Below are positions 22,812 to 35,347 of a DNA stretch of 64,000 nt, in pieces. Each line of letters begins with the position of its first letter. Positions within the stretch are counted from its first letter, which is position 1. The notes below the pieces were generated by a model. That model searched no databases, had not been told where the DNA came from, and saw only the letters and a list, made by a program, of their open reading frames with translations. The DNA comes from Mercurialis annua (taxonomy: Eukaryota; Streptophyta; Magnoliopsida; Malpighiales; Euphorbiaceae), in contig NC_065571.1 of assembly GCF_937616625.2 (NCBI RefSeq), forward strand, positions 7,876,501 through 7,940,500, in the 5' to 3' direction. The position numbers were made by a program, and so were the translations under genes.

Positions 22812-25678
22812 AGGAAAATTGGGAGGACCGTTACCATGTGTTTGTTTTATCATTCTGTAGATCGTTGTTCTCGTGATAGTCTACCATTTAAATCTCCAGT
22901 GTAGAATTGTGGAGCTGGAATAGTGAAATGGTTCATTCCTTGTATGCATCTTGTTCTCATCATACAATTTTGCATGCTATTCCTAGTCATCATCCTGTAA
23001 GTTTATATGGTTTGACTGGTCACTTGTATCTTGATTAATGTCTGCCAGTGGTTAGCTCAAATATCCTGGTAATTAGGGGAAATTGTGGAATGTGATAGGC
23101 GAACAAAAGTAGAGATAATGTAAGCCTGAGTATGATGAATTTTAGTTATTTAGAGTGAAGCTTGTCATTTTTTAACCCATTCTCAGTTGTAGGAGTGTGC
23201 ATCGGAACTAAATGGTTTAATTTCAGTTGGTTACTGATACATATTATATGTGAAGTACAAAAAATGGAAGGTTATGGCATGGTGGAGAAGAAAAATGGTG
23301 TTTCATCGCATCTCGTCGGTTTGAAAAAGCAGAGAAGAAGGAGATAAAATTGAGCATTACAATTAGTTATAATACTTTTAAAATTTATAAATGTCGGTTT
23401 GGTCACGTACGACTTATATTTTATCGGGAATTTTGGATTAAAGAATTAATTGATTAAAAAGATGTTTATTGGAATTAAAGTAGATGAAATTATGTGATGT
23501 GCGTCATATATTGAAATTTTTACAAAATTAACTACCCAACTCTTTCATTTGCAAGCGTACGTGATTTTAAAATTTTTCTTTTCAAAAATACGTTTTTCTT
23601 CTACACATCCTTCATCATCTTCTTCTTTAACAAATTTTTTATGGCTGAGAAGAAGAAAAGCCTGTTGAAATGTCTTTAACAACAATAATATTATTGTCAA
23701 TAGAAACTTCATCTCACAAGTTTAGAACTAAATGTCTATTACTTCTTCTTCTATGTCTATTGTCTATTTGATGAAATTTCTTAACCATATGTTATTCAAT
23801 GAAATGTGCTAATAAATGGATTTATTGGTTCCAATTTAAAAAGTGCAGCTTTAGGTGTTTTGAGTTTTTAGATAAATGATCTTTTATATTAAAATTAATT
23901 AATGTGTAACATAATTGATGTTAAATTTCTAAGAGATATCATGTCATATTGATGACTAATAAAATTAATGTTATATTTGAGATTGCTTTTGTCAAATTTA
24001 CGTCGAATGAAAGTAACATAAATATCTCTGGTGTACGAGAGGGTAAAAGTATATTCAAAAACATCCTTGGCGATACTAGTTTAATGTTACAACTTAATGC
24101 AGCAATCAATTGCTAATAGGTGGAGGAATTTGCAAAAGGAGTAGCTTAGCTCTAGCTAGGAATGAGCAAAAATCAGGTTTAATTTAATTAACCTATCTAT
24201 TTTAATTAAATTTGATTAAGTGTTTTGTTTAATTTGATTAGTTTGGTTGGTTCAATTTTGTAATTTTAAGATTTTAATTTAATTCGATTAATTCCATAAG
24301 TTTGGCTAACAAAATTTGACTAGTTCAATTTTCATTAAATTGATCGATTTTTTTTTAACAAACGGGCTATATACTAACCCATGTATAAAGCTAGGAAAAT
24401 TATAAAACATAAAGGTTGTACCATATCATTCGTTTAACAAACCAATGAGGCATTAGTCGTGTTGGAATATTTAATGATAAAAAAAAATTATTTTGTAAAT
24501 ACTCATTAAATTATTGTAAATATAAAATATCACAACTGTTGTATGAGATAAACACTTATGAAGCTACATGTGTAACATGTATAATTAATTTTGTGTAAAG
24601 TGAGTTTTGTGTGATTTTCAAAAATAATAGTAGCATGATTCTGACATATTTTTTACAAAATTGTTAACAAAGTTTATAATTAACAAAGAAAAACATTTTA
24701 TTAGTGAGTTAAAAAAAATACTTTGCATCAAAAACAAAGTAAATAGTGATTATGCACCTTTTTATCAATATAACATATATAGATATCCTAAGATATTGAA
24801 GGAAACCAAAATAAAAATATTTATCACAAATTCATCATTCTCTGTGAATACCTACTTGTCTCGAACATTAGTTATTGAAGATGCTATCGTTGAGGAACAC
24901 AGACAATTAGATGACTTGTCATGTATATATTTATCAAAAGAAACGAAAAAAATAGCTGTGTTAAACCAATATAATATATATTTACAATTCCAATGGGCAC
25001 CAAAAAGCTAAGCAAAGAAAAGAGTGTAATCTCAAAGCCTATTTAGTACTTTCAAGTATTTTCAACTTCTCTCTATTTTGAATTATTTTGGTAAATAAGT
25101 TTTAATCAATAAACAATTTCAACAATTTTGATTAATAATGTTTAATAATACTTTTCAATTTTTTTAGTTTCATTTACAATAATCTTTTGGTTCATTGTAC
25201 TACTTTTTCTTTTCATAGATTTTTCTCTATTATAATCATTTTGTTTCATTGTAATAAAAAATAATCTTATAAAATTTAAAACAATTTTTTATAATATAAA
25301 TCAGGATACCAAATCGAACCTACTATAATATTAAAATAAAATAAATCAGAGTGCTCTACAACTAAAACAAATTGAGCCAAATCAATTGCTATATTCATAT
25401 AAGGATCAAAAAAAAATTGAGTAACCTATTACTATGGCATCAATTCAATACCTTTTTTTTTTCTTTTAACAATTCAATACCTCTAGAATAGCAACCATTT
25501 TTAAAATATTAGACTTGCATATTCCATTAAAAATATCATGGTGTAAAACATTTATATTGTTTTCTTCAACACTGCATAAAATGGCACAGAAATCACAGGA
25601 ACAACGCAACTATAGAATACAAACCGCATAAAAAATTTACGAGAACTTGTAGTTGGCATTTTATCATACCTATTTTCA
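22812..25678. other. Spacer, no gene supported
   Basis: AT-rich. A 116-codon frame at 24661-25011 begins at TTG, has an AT-driven composition and no recognisable domain, so it is not called. TAGGAGTGTGCATCGG (about 23191) and TAGGAATGAGCA (about 24153) resemble hAT-type element ends, without matching partners. Confidence 0.5.
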
Positions 25679-27887
25679 TCAATGGAGACTGTAGAAATCT
25701 GTTAAGTAAGCTAAAGCTTCAGAATTATTGCTGCATATCTTCCACAATGGTGCAACCTCTCCTTTTGAGACAGTACCCCAATTCTCGCAATCTTGAATAA
25801 AGTCGAAAAGTTTCTGGTAATATGAATCGTAATTCATCACAATAAAAGGGACTGGAAGAGTTGATCCAATCCTTTCTAGCTGAATCAATGTTAAAATCTC
25901 GAACATCTCATCTAGAGTACCGATTCCTCCCGGGAGAGCAACTACTGCAGTCCTATCGGAACTACTATTCCTAACTGCAGCATCCACCAACCCGTGTTTT
26001 CTAGCCGAGAAAAACCTACATAGTAATGAAACATAGCTTAATCAATGCAAAGCTACTCATAAATTTCCGGGCAGTTTTATTAGCATTTACCTGCATGTAA
26101 GATAAGTTTCTGATGGTAGATAAGGATGAAAATTTGAGGCTGTCCATTCACCGGCTTCTTTTCCGATTTTAAATCCAGCAACAGGCTTTCCTGCTTGCAT
26201 TGCACCTTTAATTGACGCATCCATTAGGCCTGGACCAACTCCCGACCATGAAGTACAGTCCAAAAGCTTTGCAACCTGCCAGTCTATAATATTCAAACTC
26301 ACAAAACCGAAAATGGAAATATTGCACTAGAAAAATTCTACTTCGCTATTAAATACGCCTTTCTTGGAAATACTTCCCAACAAAGGCAAGTTAAGAAGGG
26401 AGATGAATGTACTTGCCTCTCTGCTCAACTCGAGTGTTTGCACGTAATGCGGATGATCTGGTTCCATCCTTGAAGAACCCAAATAGACAACTCCCCTTCC
26501 AAGTCTGTGTACGAGTTCGTAGCAACTTCCTATCTCTTTTCTGACCTTCAGATATGTTCATTACGGATTTAAAGAATTAGAACTTAAATAAATTGCTTAT
26601 CAGTCAAAAAGAAAAACAAGTACACAGTAGCACTAGAAGCCATTTAAGAGCCAAATCATACATTACATTTAAGATAATTTCACACATTATGCTATGTAAC
26701 CACTAACCACCACGCATAATGCGGATTTCCAAATGAATTACTCTTACGGATAAGATCACAACAAATGAACTTAAACTCTAGTTGGCTTATATAATTAACA
26801 AAGCCTTAGAGTCAAAACTATGCTACTTGACCCTTCCCTTAAAAGTAATTTAGTCAAGGCTTCAGTAGGTCAATCTCAAATTCTAAGATCTTGAAACTGT
26901 CTTTCCATTTCCTTTTACCTTGGTTGATTATCTAACCTTTCACTGTTCCTAGTAGAAACCAAAAATACTGACAGAAACGAATTATTATTCTGAAAAGAAA
27001 ATGGTAAAGCTAGAACATAGCATTATGCTTAACAGAAGTGATGCAGCATTTTAACATGTTTGCTAGATCTAAATTTATTAGACTATGATAAACTTAAATT
27101 TGAATCAAAGAAATTCCAAGACGCTTCATCGGTTAATTACTCGTCTATTAACCATGCAGCTTCCTTCTTTCCAATTCGAAGATATATTTTCAGCAAGACT
27201 ACTACAGAACAGGAACTGGAAACTGAATCACCAACAAAACATTAGTAGTTACTTTTTCTCTTTATGAAAACCATGTAGGTCTATATTGCACGAGAACTTA
27301 TCGTGTGCTACATTCCGGAGTCGCTTTTATTCCCGGAAATATATTTCTGAAGTTCCAAAACTCTATATTGATAACATGTTCACGGTTTCGCCATTTCTCA
27401 CTTTAGCGATTTCATATATGTTCAACATCGAGGAGAGCCACCGCCCGATGATGATATAAACCTTTAAATCAGTTCAACAAACCAAGAGCATTACTACACA
27501 AATTTAATTAACAATGCCACCTAAGAATTCATCTAATTATCCTGTTTCTATATCAAGGAGCTTAACCAAACAGTCTCTAACCAATTTTCTCTATGGAAAT
27601 CAACTTCTGTCCTAAAATAACATATCCAAGTAAGCAAAAAGAAAATGCAAAACAGGAAAATGAAGATCTGTTACCTCATTAGGGCTAGCTCTCTCTTCAA
27701 AATCAGAAGCTAATTCACTCTTACATACTGAAATTCTTCTTGAAAAAGATTTAAACTTTGAACATCTAACTCTGAAGCAGACACTAAATTTTTCATTTTC
27801 ATTTGAAGATTTGAACTTTATATTATTTTCATATAAATTTCTGGCTAAAACATGAGAACTCAAAGAACCCACTAATGGAAACCCCAT
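25679..27887 (-). CDS. LOG/'lysine decarboxylase' Rossmann-fold protein with likely plastid transit peptide
   Basis: Four exons (minus): 27887-27675, 26545-26417, 26275-26091, 26015-25679; 287 aa. The first exon (71 aa) is Ser/Arg/Lys-rich and poor in acidic residues early on, like a plastid transit peptide. The core has the two glycine motifs of the fold: GVGPGLMDA (SWSGVGPGLMDASIKGAM) and PGGIGTLDE (residues 204-212), the PGGxGTxxE signature of LOG-type phosphoribohydrolases. Residues around it differ from the canonical cytokinin-activating LOG enzymes. It resembles the separate plant group annotated 'putative lysine decarboxylase' (At1g50575-like), so cytokinin activation is only a possibility. 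Intron 2 uses a GC donor (GAG|GCAAGT), the only non-GT junction found in the window. Intron 1 is long (1.1 kb). Confidence 0.88.
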
Positions 27888-28208
27888 CTTTGGAACTTTG
27901 AACCCCTTGAAATGTATTAAAGTAGTGATTTTTCTGCATATATAACCAACCAGTAGAATAGAACTCTACTGATGGTAAATTGGACTGAAGTTATAAGGTA
28001 TCAATCTGTAAGAGCTTTTGAAGAGATAAAAATAAGAACTTACTTGAGGGTGCCATTGTTGAACAAGGTCAAACCAATAAAGAAAAAAAATGATGCCTCG
28101 TTGATTGCGAGAAAAGGATTAAAAATATTTTTAAGATTATTGATTTTGAATTTTATACATTCTATATATCTTTTTTTTTTTTGAAACTTCTATATATCTT
28201 TATATAAA

Positions 28209-28534
28209 GGCTGAATGGCGTAAAAAATCATAAACTTTAGCATGTTTTGCAAATTTAACATAAACTTTTAATTTTGGCAAATTAATACACAAACTTTTAA
28301 TTTTTTGTAATTTTAGCACCGATCAATTTTCCTTCAAAAAAATAAAGAAAAATGCTGATGTGGACGCCGGAATAGTGGTTATTCGGTGTACACATCAGCA
28401 TTTTTTTCACAAAAAATTGATCGGTGCTAAAATTGCTAAAAAATAAAAGTTTGTGTATTAATTTGCCAAAATTGAAAGTTTATGTTAAATTTGCAAAACA
28501 CGCTAAAGTTTGTGATTTTTTACGCAATTAAGCC
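28209..28534. mobile_element. Mutator-type foldback MITE, near-perfect arms (326 bp)
   Basis: Left end GGCTGAATGGCGTAAAAAAT and reversed right end GGCTTAATTGCGTAAAAAAT start arms of about 150 bases that match almost base for base through TTTAGC.TGTTTTGCAAATTT, AATACACAAACTTTTA and CACCGATCAATTTT. The centre holds a second palindromic block with AATGCTGATGTG / CACATCAGCATT. Identical 9-mers TTATATAAA flank it (28200-28208, 28535-28543). It lies just upstream (transcriptionally) of the LOG-like gene. The little divergence between arms suggests a young insertion. Confidence 0.9.
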
Positions 28535-28543
28535 TTATATAAA

Positions 28544-29782
28544 TAATGTGTTAATGTTTTAATCTTTACTTAGGAAAATGAGATGATGGAACATATTTAT
28601 TTTTATTAGAGGTGGAAACCGATTAGTCGAACTAAAATCAAAAAACCAAATTAAAAAATATGAATTAATCGGTCTAAAACTTTAGATTTGATATTTTAGA
28701 CTTAATGCTTATAATTAAGGGCCGGGTTTGAAGTTTTACAAGCCGTGGTTAATCAATTAATTGGTTTAAAAGTAATTTATTTATTTTTTGTAAAATATAG
28801 ATATACTATTTCTATTTGTTAAAATAATTAAATAGACTTGTAATTTTGTATTTAATTTTATAATATTGAATTTTTTAAACTTTTTTTATCTTTTTATCTT
28901 CTTATGATTATAAAAACAGCAAAAACAAAAATTCAAACCACTTTAAATTATTAACCATTTTAAATTCGGATTTTAACTATTTTTAAAATAAATATTATGT
29001 ACTAATTTGCAAGTAATGCTCATGGACGGGTTAACAGGTGCATGTCCAGCCCTAATTGTATAAAAACAATTAATCGTTATAACTTCAAAAAATGAAAAAA
29101 TATCATGAATTGTATAAAATACCTCAAATAACTCTGCAATATGTAACTTTTAATATTAGTAGAAGTCACAATATATAAAAATAAACTTTATATTTTAAAA
29201 ATTAAAATAAACCAATTGTCAATAACAATTAAAAAAATGTAGCACAATAATTAAGATTAACGAAAACAAATTTAAACTATAATGTTTAGTTCTCTAACTT
29301 AGAGTAAAACATTTGTTTGAATTTTAAAACATTATGCAGATAATACACTATTTTATGTATTTTATATAATTTTGAATAATATTGTTGTTCAAACAATCAA
29401 GGATACTTGTATAAAAGATTCACGTTTTTGTGTTTTTCCGAATTAAGCACGTTATTCAAAACGTGTCACTTCACATTTCAACCTTTTCAAACCTTCATCG
29501 TATAACATATTGCCATTTTAGGTGTGTTTTTACGAAAGACTATGTTACTTTAACTGTTTTAAATGACTAAAACAACATTGGTTAAAGCATTTGAACTATA
29601 AAACGTCAAAAATATAAAAGGTATAACAATTTTATACTAAAAAAAATAAAAAGTTTAAAGTTTTTATGCCAATTTTAAATGATGTGTTTAAATCGCCAAA
29701 AACACTAATTATTAGAATTTTATATATAAATAATTCAACGATCAATTGTAACTTTTTTATAGTATTAGCATTATATAAATAT
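28544..29782. other. Spacer with possible hAT-like remnant
   Basis: AT-rich. The stretch from about 28608 (AGAGGTGGAAACCG) to about 29056 (CATGTCCAGCCCTAA) has ends reminiscent of hAT MITEs, but a target duplication could not be confirmed. No gene was seen. Confidence 0.45.
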
Positions 29783-29791
29783 AATAATTTA

Positions 29792-30098
29792 GGGTTTAAT
29801 TCCAATAATTCAAACAATCAATTAAGGTCTGCGGGTTTTGTCAGTTATAAACATACCTTTCAGATTCGGCTAGTTCAACCCATTTTATAATATTTGAAAC
29901 CTTTTCAAACTATTTGTAAACCAAATTGGAAATTTTATCTCATTTTGTGATAAAATTCATTTCTAAATTTTAGGTTTGGTTCATGAATGACTAGAAAATG
30001 TTTCAAATATCCGAAATGGATTAAACTAACCAATTTTTAAAGATTTGACTATAATTAATAAAACAAATAAATATTTGATATTCTATTAAGATTAACCC
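29792..30098. mobile_element. Mutator-type foldback MITE (307 bp), relative of the 10953 element
   Basis: Starts GGGTTTAATTCCAATA and ends ATTAAGATTAACCC. Identical 9-mers AATAATTTA flank it (29783-29791, 30099-30107). Internal sequence GGGTTTTGTCAGTTATAA and TTCGGCTAGTT matches the arm of the MITE at 10953-11942, so the two belong to one family. Confidence 0.82.
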
Positions 30099-30107
30099 AA
30101 TAATTTA

Positions 30108-32340
30108 TGTATGCATATTGTCATTTTGTCTAATAAAGAGCATACTTAATCTACATACGAACACGACACAATTACTAATTACTCCTCTCGTCTCATTCTA
30201 TTTGATTTATTTTCTTTTGATGTGTCGTACTAATTGACAGTTTCTATTTATTGGATATTTTTCATACTAATTGTTTTATTTTTATTCTCTTTAATTATTT
30301 TTTTAGAAATGATATTTTTTAAAAAAATATGTTGCATTTAATGTAATATTAAAATATAAAAAATAGAGCAAATTAATATGAGACCCCCTACGTATATCAT
30401 AATTGATAATTTGATATCTCTTGATTGGAATCCTACTTCATGGTCCTCGCTTTTAATTCCGTTAACTGTTAGGCCTTTTTGTTGATTTGGGGTACCAATT
30501 ATCAACATAATTGAAAGTGAGGTACCAGTTTTTTTAATAGTAGAGTACCATGTTGTTAACAAAATTAAAAGTAAGGGACAGAATTGTTAATGAAATTGAA
30601 AGTAGAGTACCAAATCATTTGAAAGAAACTGCCTAAATTAACGGAGGCCCCTAATAGTTCACGAAATTGAAAGTGAAAGACCATTAAGTAGAATTTTCAA
30701 ACAAGCGGTATCAAACTGTTAATTATGTTATAACTGGGAGATTTTAGAGTAATTTGATGTAAAGAGTGTAGTTATTACATTTTCTGAAACAATATACAAT
30801 GGTAATTTTTTCAATTAGAATAAGTAGATAGTTATAAGGTCTACCATGTCAAACTTGTCGATATTGCTTTAACATAAGCTATCATGTTTCCAACTTCCCT
30901 GAGAGGAATCAATTTGTATAAACAATCGCTTTTTATGTTTTTCAATAATGCAATAATGCCGATTTAACTTAAATGAGAGATGTACTTTCGTACACCATAA
31001 TAAAATGGTAATAAGTCTTATTACCGTTATTTTTCAGATTGTTCATGTATATTGTTCAACTGTAGGTCGTCTATATGACCATTCCTTAATTGGTTTAAAC
31101 ATCATTGAGTAAGCATACTCATGAAGATGAAGTTGGTCAGTTTGGTCGGTCCAATTGCTACAAGTAATGTAATATGAGCTTGATGTCTGAATGTTTGCCC
31201 CTTTTGAACGTAAAACTGGGTCTTTTTGCCTAGTCACATACTCTCCCTATTTTCCAAGAAAGAGAACTACGACAATGTAAACAATCTATAAAAGATTGCC
31301 TACTATCGAGCTCACAAATGAGCCGAAGTAGTCCTCAACATCTCATAGTACAAAAACAACACTTCATAATGGAAGATTATTACTTTTTAAAAAATAACGA
31401 GATCAGAAGCTATAATTAGTAGCGATGAACGAGCAAAGAACTTCCCTATGCCCAAATATGCTTTTTGCCCAAGTGCGCCCTACGAGAAGAACTCGTTTTC
31501 GGGCATTGCTTCCTTCTTTTGCTTCGTAAGTAAACTTTTTTTACTACTTATGCAAAGGTTATGTCACGACTACAAATAATAAGGGATTAAGGTGTTAGGT
31601 GTATTATAATAAACCATAAGTGAGGAAAATAAATTAGGGTTTATAATAAACCCTAAGTGAAAAAAAAAAATTAACGAACAAAGTGAGGAACAAACAGTCT
31701 AATTAGGATTTTGCTTTAGAGAGAGTATAATGGGAAGTTTACGGCTCATTAGATGCAATTTACAATACCGATGACTGAGAGATACAATTCAGTTATGCAT
31801 TTCTGAAGAATATGTTAGGTGCGTGTGACGCTCAAAACACTTTTCGTATGTTACTTTGATCTTTGCCATGCACTTGGAATCTTTTTAATCATTTAATTTG
31901 AACTTTAGTGATTTTTTTATTTTGAAAGTGGTAATTAATATTATTTAAAATGACCGTTCTTTAACATAATTCTTTTGCCGTTATATCCACCAATGTGGAT
32001 AACATATGATATACACTTGAGATCTATTGCAATTCGGACATGAGTGATTTTTTTCAATTTATAATTTAATGTTATAAATAAACTTAAAATTGAAGGACCA
32101 ATTTCATTATTTTTTGATAATGTTACGTACATTTTTCAAGCAAAAACATCATTAAAGTCCAATTTAAAATTAAGCAAAAACTCAGTGTACAAATTGTACA
32201 TTTAGCCATTATAATATTTCGACCTAGCATAAACAATTATCGGCCGTTAGATCGACGATGATGAAACACTATTAGTCTACTTGGTACGCATGTGAGATCG
32301 AGTACACCCAATCAACTAATAATTCTCATATATAAAAGCA
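30108..32340. other. Spacer upstream of RPS8, degraded repeats
   Basis: At 30180 TACTCCTCTCGTCTCATTCTA looks like one end of a Stowaway element. From 30370 to 30720 short related phrases (GTACCA...AATTGAAAGT) recur about four times, probably a decayed MITE. No supportable gene. Confidence 0.5.
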
Positions 32341-32367
32341 AAACCCTGCTTCACAAGAGCTTCTCTG

Positions 32368-32375
32368 AAACCCTA
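32368..32375 (+). promoter_or_regulatory. telo-box in RPS8 5' leader/promoter
   Basis: AAACCCTA lies about 45 bases before the RPS8 ATG, followed by a pyrimidine-rich stretch (CTCGCCGTCTCTG). Telo-boxes near the transcription start are a common feature of plant ribosomal-protein genes and fit growth-linked expression. Confidence 0.65.
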
Positions 32376-32418
32376 GCCCTCGCCGTCTCTGTTAGTTGGG
32401 AACTCTTCTGCTTCGAAA

Positions 32419-33947
<1,529 letters not shown>

Positions 33948-34795
33948 ATTTTTTGCTGTCTGAACTCCATATTAAGATGAAGAATAGACTTTTTGTTTCA
34001 ATTTAATTTTGTGTCTGTTGGATTGTACTTTTAATGAGATTATTTATTAAAAATTGTAGCACAAACAAGGATTTGCAGAGTTAACTAAAATCACATCAGC
34101 ACTCTTTGTTACATGTTTAAATTTCGTGATTTTTATTGATTGTTTAGTGCATCTAATGGTTACATTTTATCATCAAGTGTTGTGTTCCTTTTGTATGATT
34201 TAATTTACTGAACTGAAATTAAATTGAATTTTGATAGTTTGGTTTGGTTCAGTTTTTAAATTAAAATTTTTCTTTCTTTTACTTGTTTTGGAGACAATAA
34301 AATTAAATGATTTGAACATTTTATTTTTAGAATCATGTTAATTTAAATGATTGGACGAGTATTCTTTCTTTGAAGAAACAGTTATGTTTGTTGTTTAGAG
34401 TAGTAAATGTTATGTAAGTGATTCTTAATTTTAAAAACAGTTATATTTGTTTACAATAGTAAATGTAATGCAAGTGAAATTGAGAATCTCTAATTTTTAT
34501 TAATTTTGGCTATCAATCAAGTAGAGCAACTATACCAATAGACAATAAGTTGTAGCTAAAATGGTATATGAGCTCGGTGACATGCGTACAAAAATTCCCA
34601 ATGCTCTAAATTTCCTGATGCTCTGAACTATGTTGAGGAATTCTTTCTTAGAATCGAAATAAGATACTAACAAAGAAGATGAAAGTAAAAGAAGTTCAAA
34701 TAGCAAAAGCTCTTATGATAGTACCAAAGTGAGGAAATATAGAGAATATGAACTCTAATATGGAGAGCCCAAAAAAGCCGATGATAGGCGTTGAA
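33948..34795. other. RPS8 3' UTR and spacer
   Basis: The 3' UTR of RPS8, then AT-rich spacer and the 3' UTR of the minus-strand small membrane-protein gene. Nothing else seen. Confidence 0.55.
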
Positions 34796-34984
34796 TTATT
34801 CGGCGCCATGTTTCCTTCTCAAGCGTTCTCGAACAAATTCATTGCGAGCTTTAATTCGAGCTTGTTGAGGTTCTATATTGATATAATAGAGACGTAAACC
34901 ATAACCGAAAAGTGCAGCTCCACCGACGAAACATCCTATCGTCATTGCCAATTTCTTCGGTGTTGATGGGTAGCACAGCACCAT
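34796..34984 (-). CDS. Small single-span membrane protein, 62 aa, family not recognised
   Basis: One coding exon. A hydrophobic segment with glycines (TIGCFVGGAALFGYGLRLYY, about 15-34) is followed by a strongly basic, amphipathic C-terminus (QQARIKARNEFVRERLRRKH). This layout is typical of small accessory subunits of mitochondrial inner-membrane complexes, but I cannot name the family. Just upstream of the ATG on the minus strand, TGTTTTACAG looks like the acceptor of an intron in the 5' UTR, which supports a real transcript. It is transcribed divergently from the PPR gene, 363 bases away. The frame is compositionally unlike the AT-rich background. Confidence 0.72.
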   Translation of the reverse strand: MVLCYPSTPKKLAMTIGCFVGGAALFGYGLRLYYINIEPQQARIKARNEFVRERLRRKHGAE

Positions 34985-35347
34985 TCTCTTTTATTCTTTT
35001 TGCCTGTAAAACAAATTAACACCCAATGATTCGAAAACAAAAAATTCATATAATCCTAAAGACACAGACATGCTCATGAATAATCATAAGATTCTCAGTG
35101 GGGCAATTTAACAAACACTTAACAGGCATTCTTCTACAAATATCATTAACATAATTTTCAACAGTTATAGTTCATATTAAATTACAAACATCACCAGTAC
35201 TGTAAATCTGTACTCAAACAACCCGAACCAACCGAATAAAAAATTCTCTAAAACTCACCCGGCCTTAGAAACTTACATATGAAAACCAAATCCTAGGCTT
35301 TAAGAAGCGAAAACGGAGAAAGGTTCACTTCACTCCCTCAACTTAAA
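34985..35347. promoter_or_regulatory. Shared intergenic region of two divergent genes
   Basis: 363 bases separate the start codons of the small membrane protein (minus) and the PPR gene (plus). Any promoters for both must overlap or abut here unless the 5' UTR intron of the former extends through it. No clear TATA box was seen. Confidence 0.45.

Noticed and set aside
24661..25011. 116-codon open frame
   Set aside because: Starts at TTG, AT-driven composition, no recognisable domain, no splice or promoter context.
28606..29056. Possible hAT MITE
   Set aside because: Ends look right (AGAGGTGG ... CAGCCCTAA), but no 8-bp duplication could be shown.
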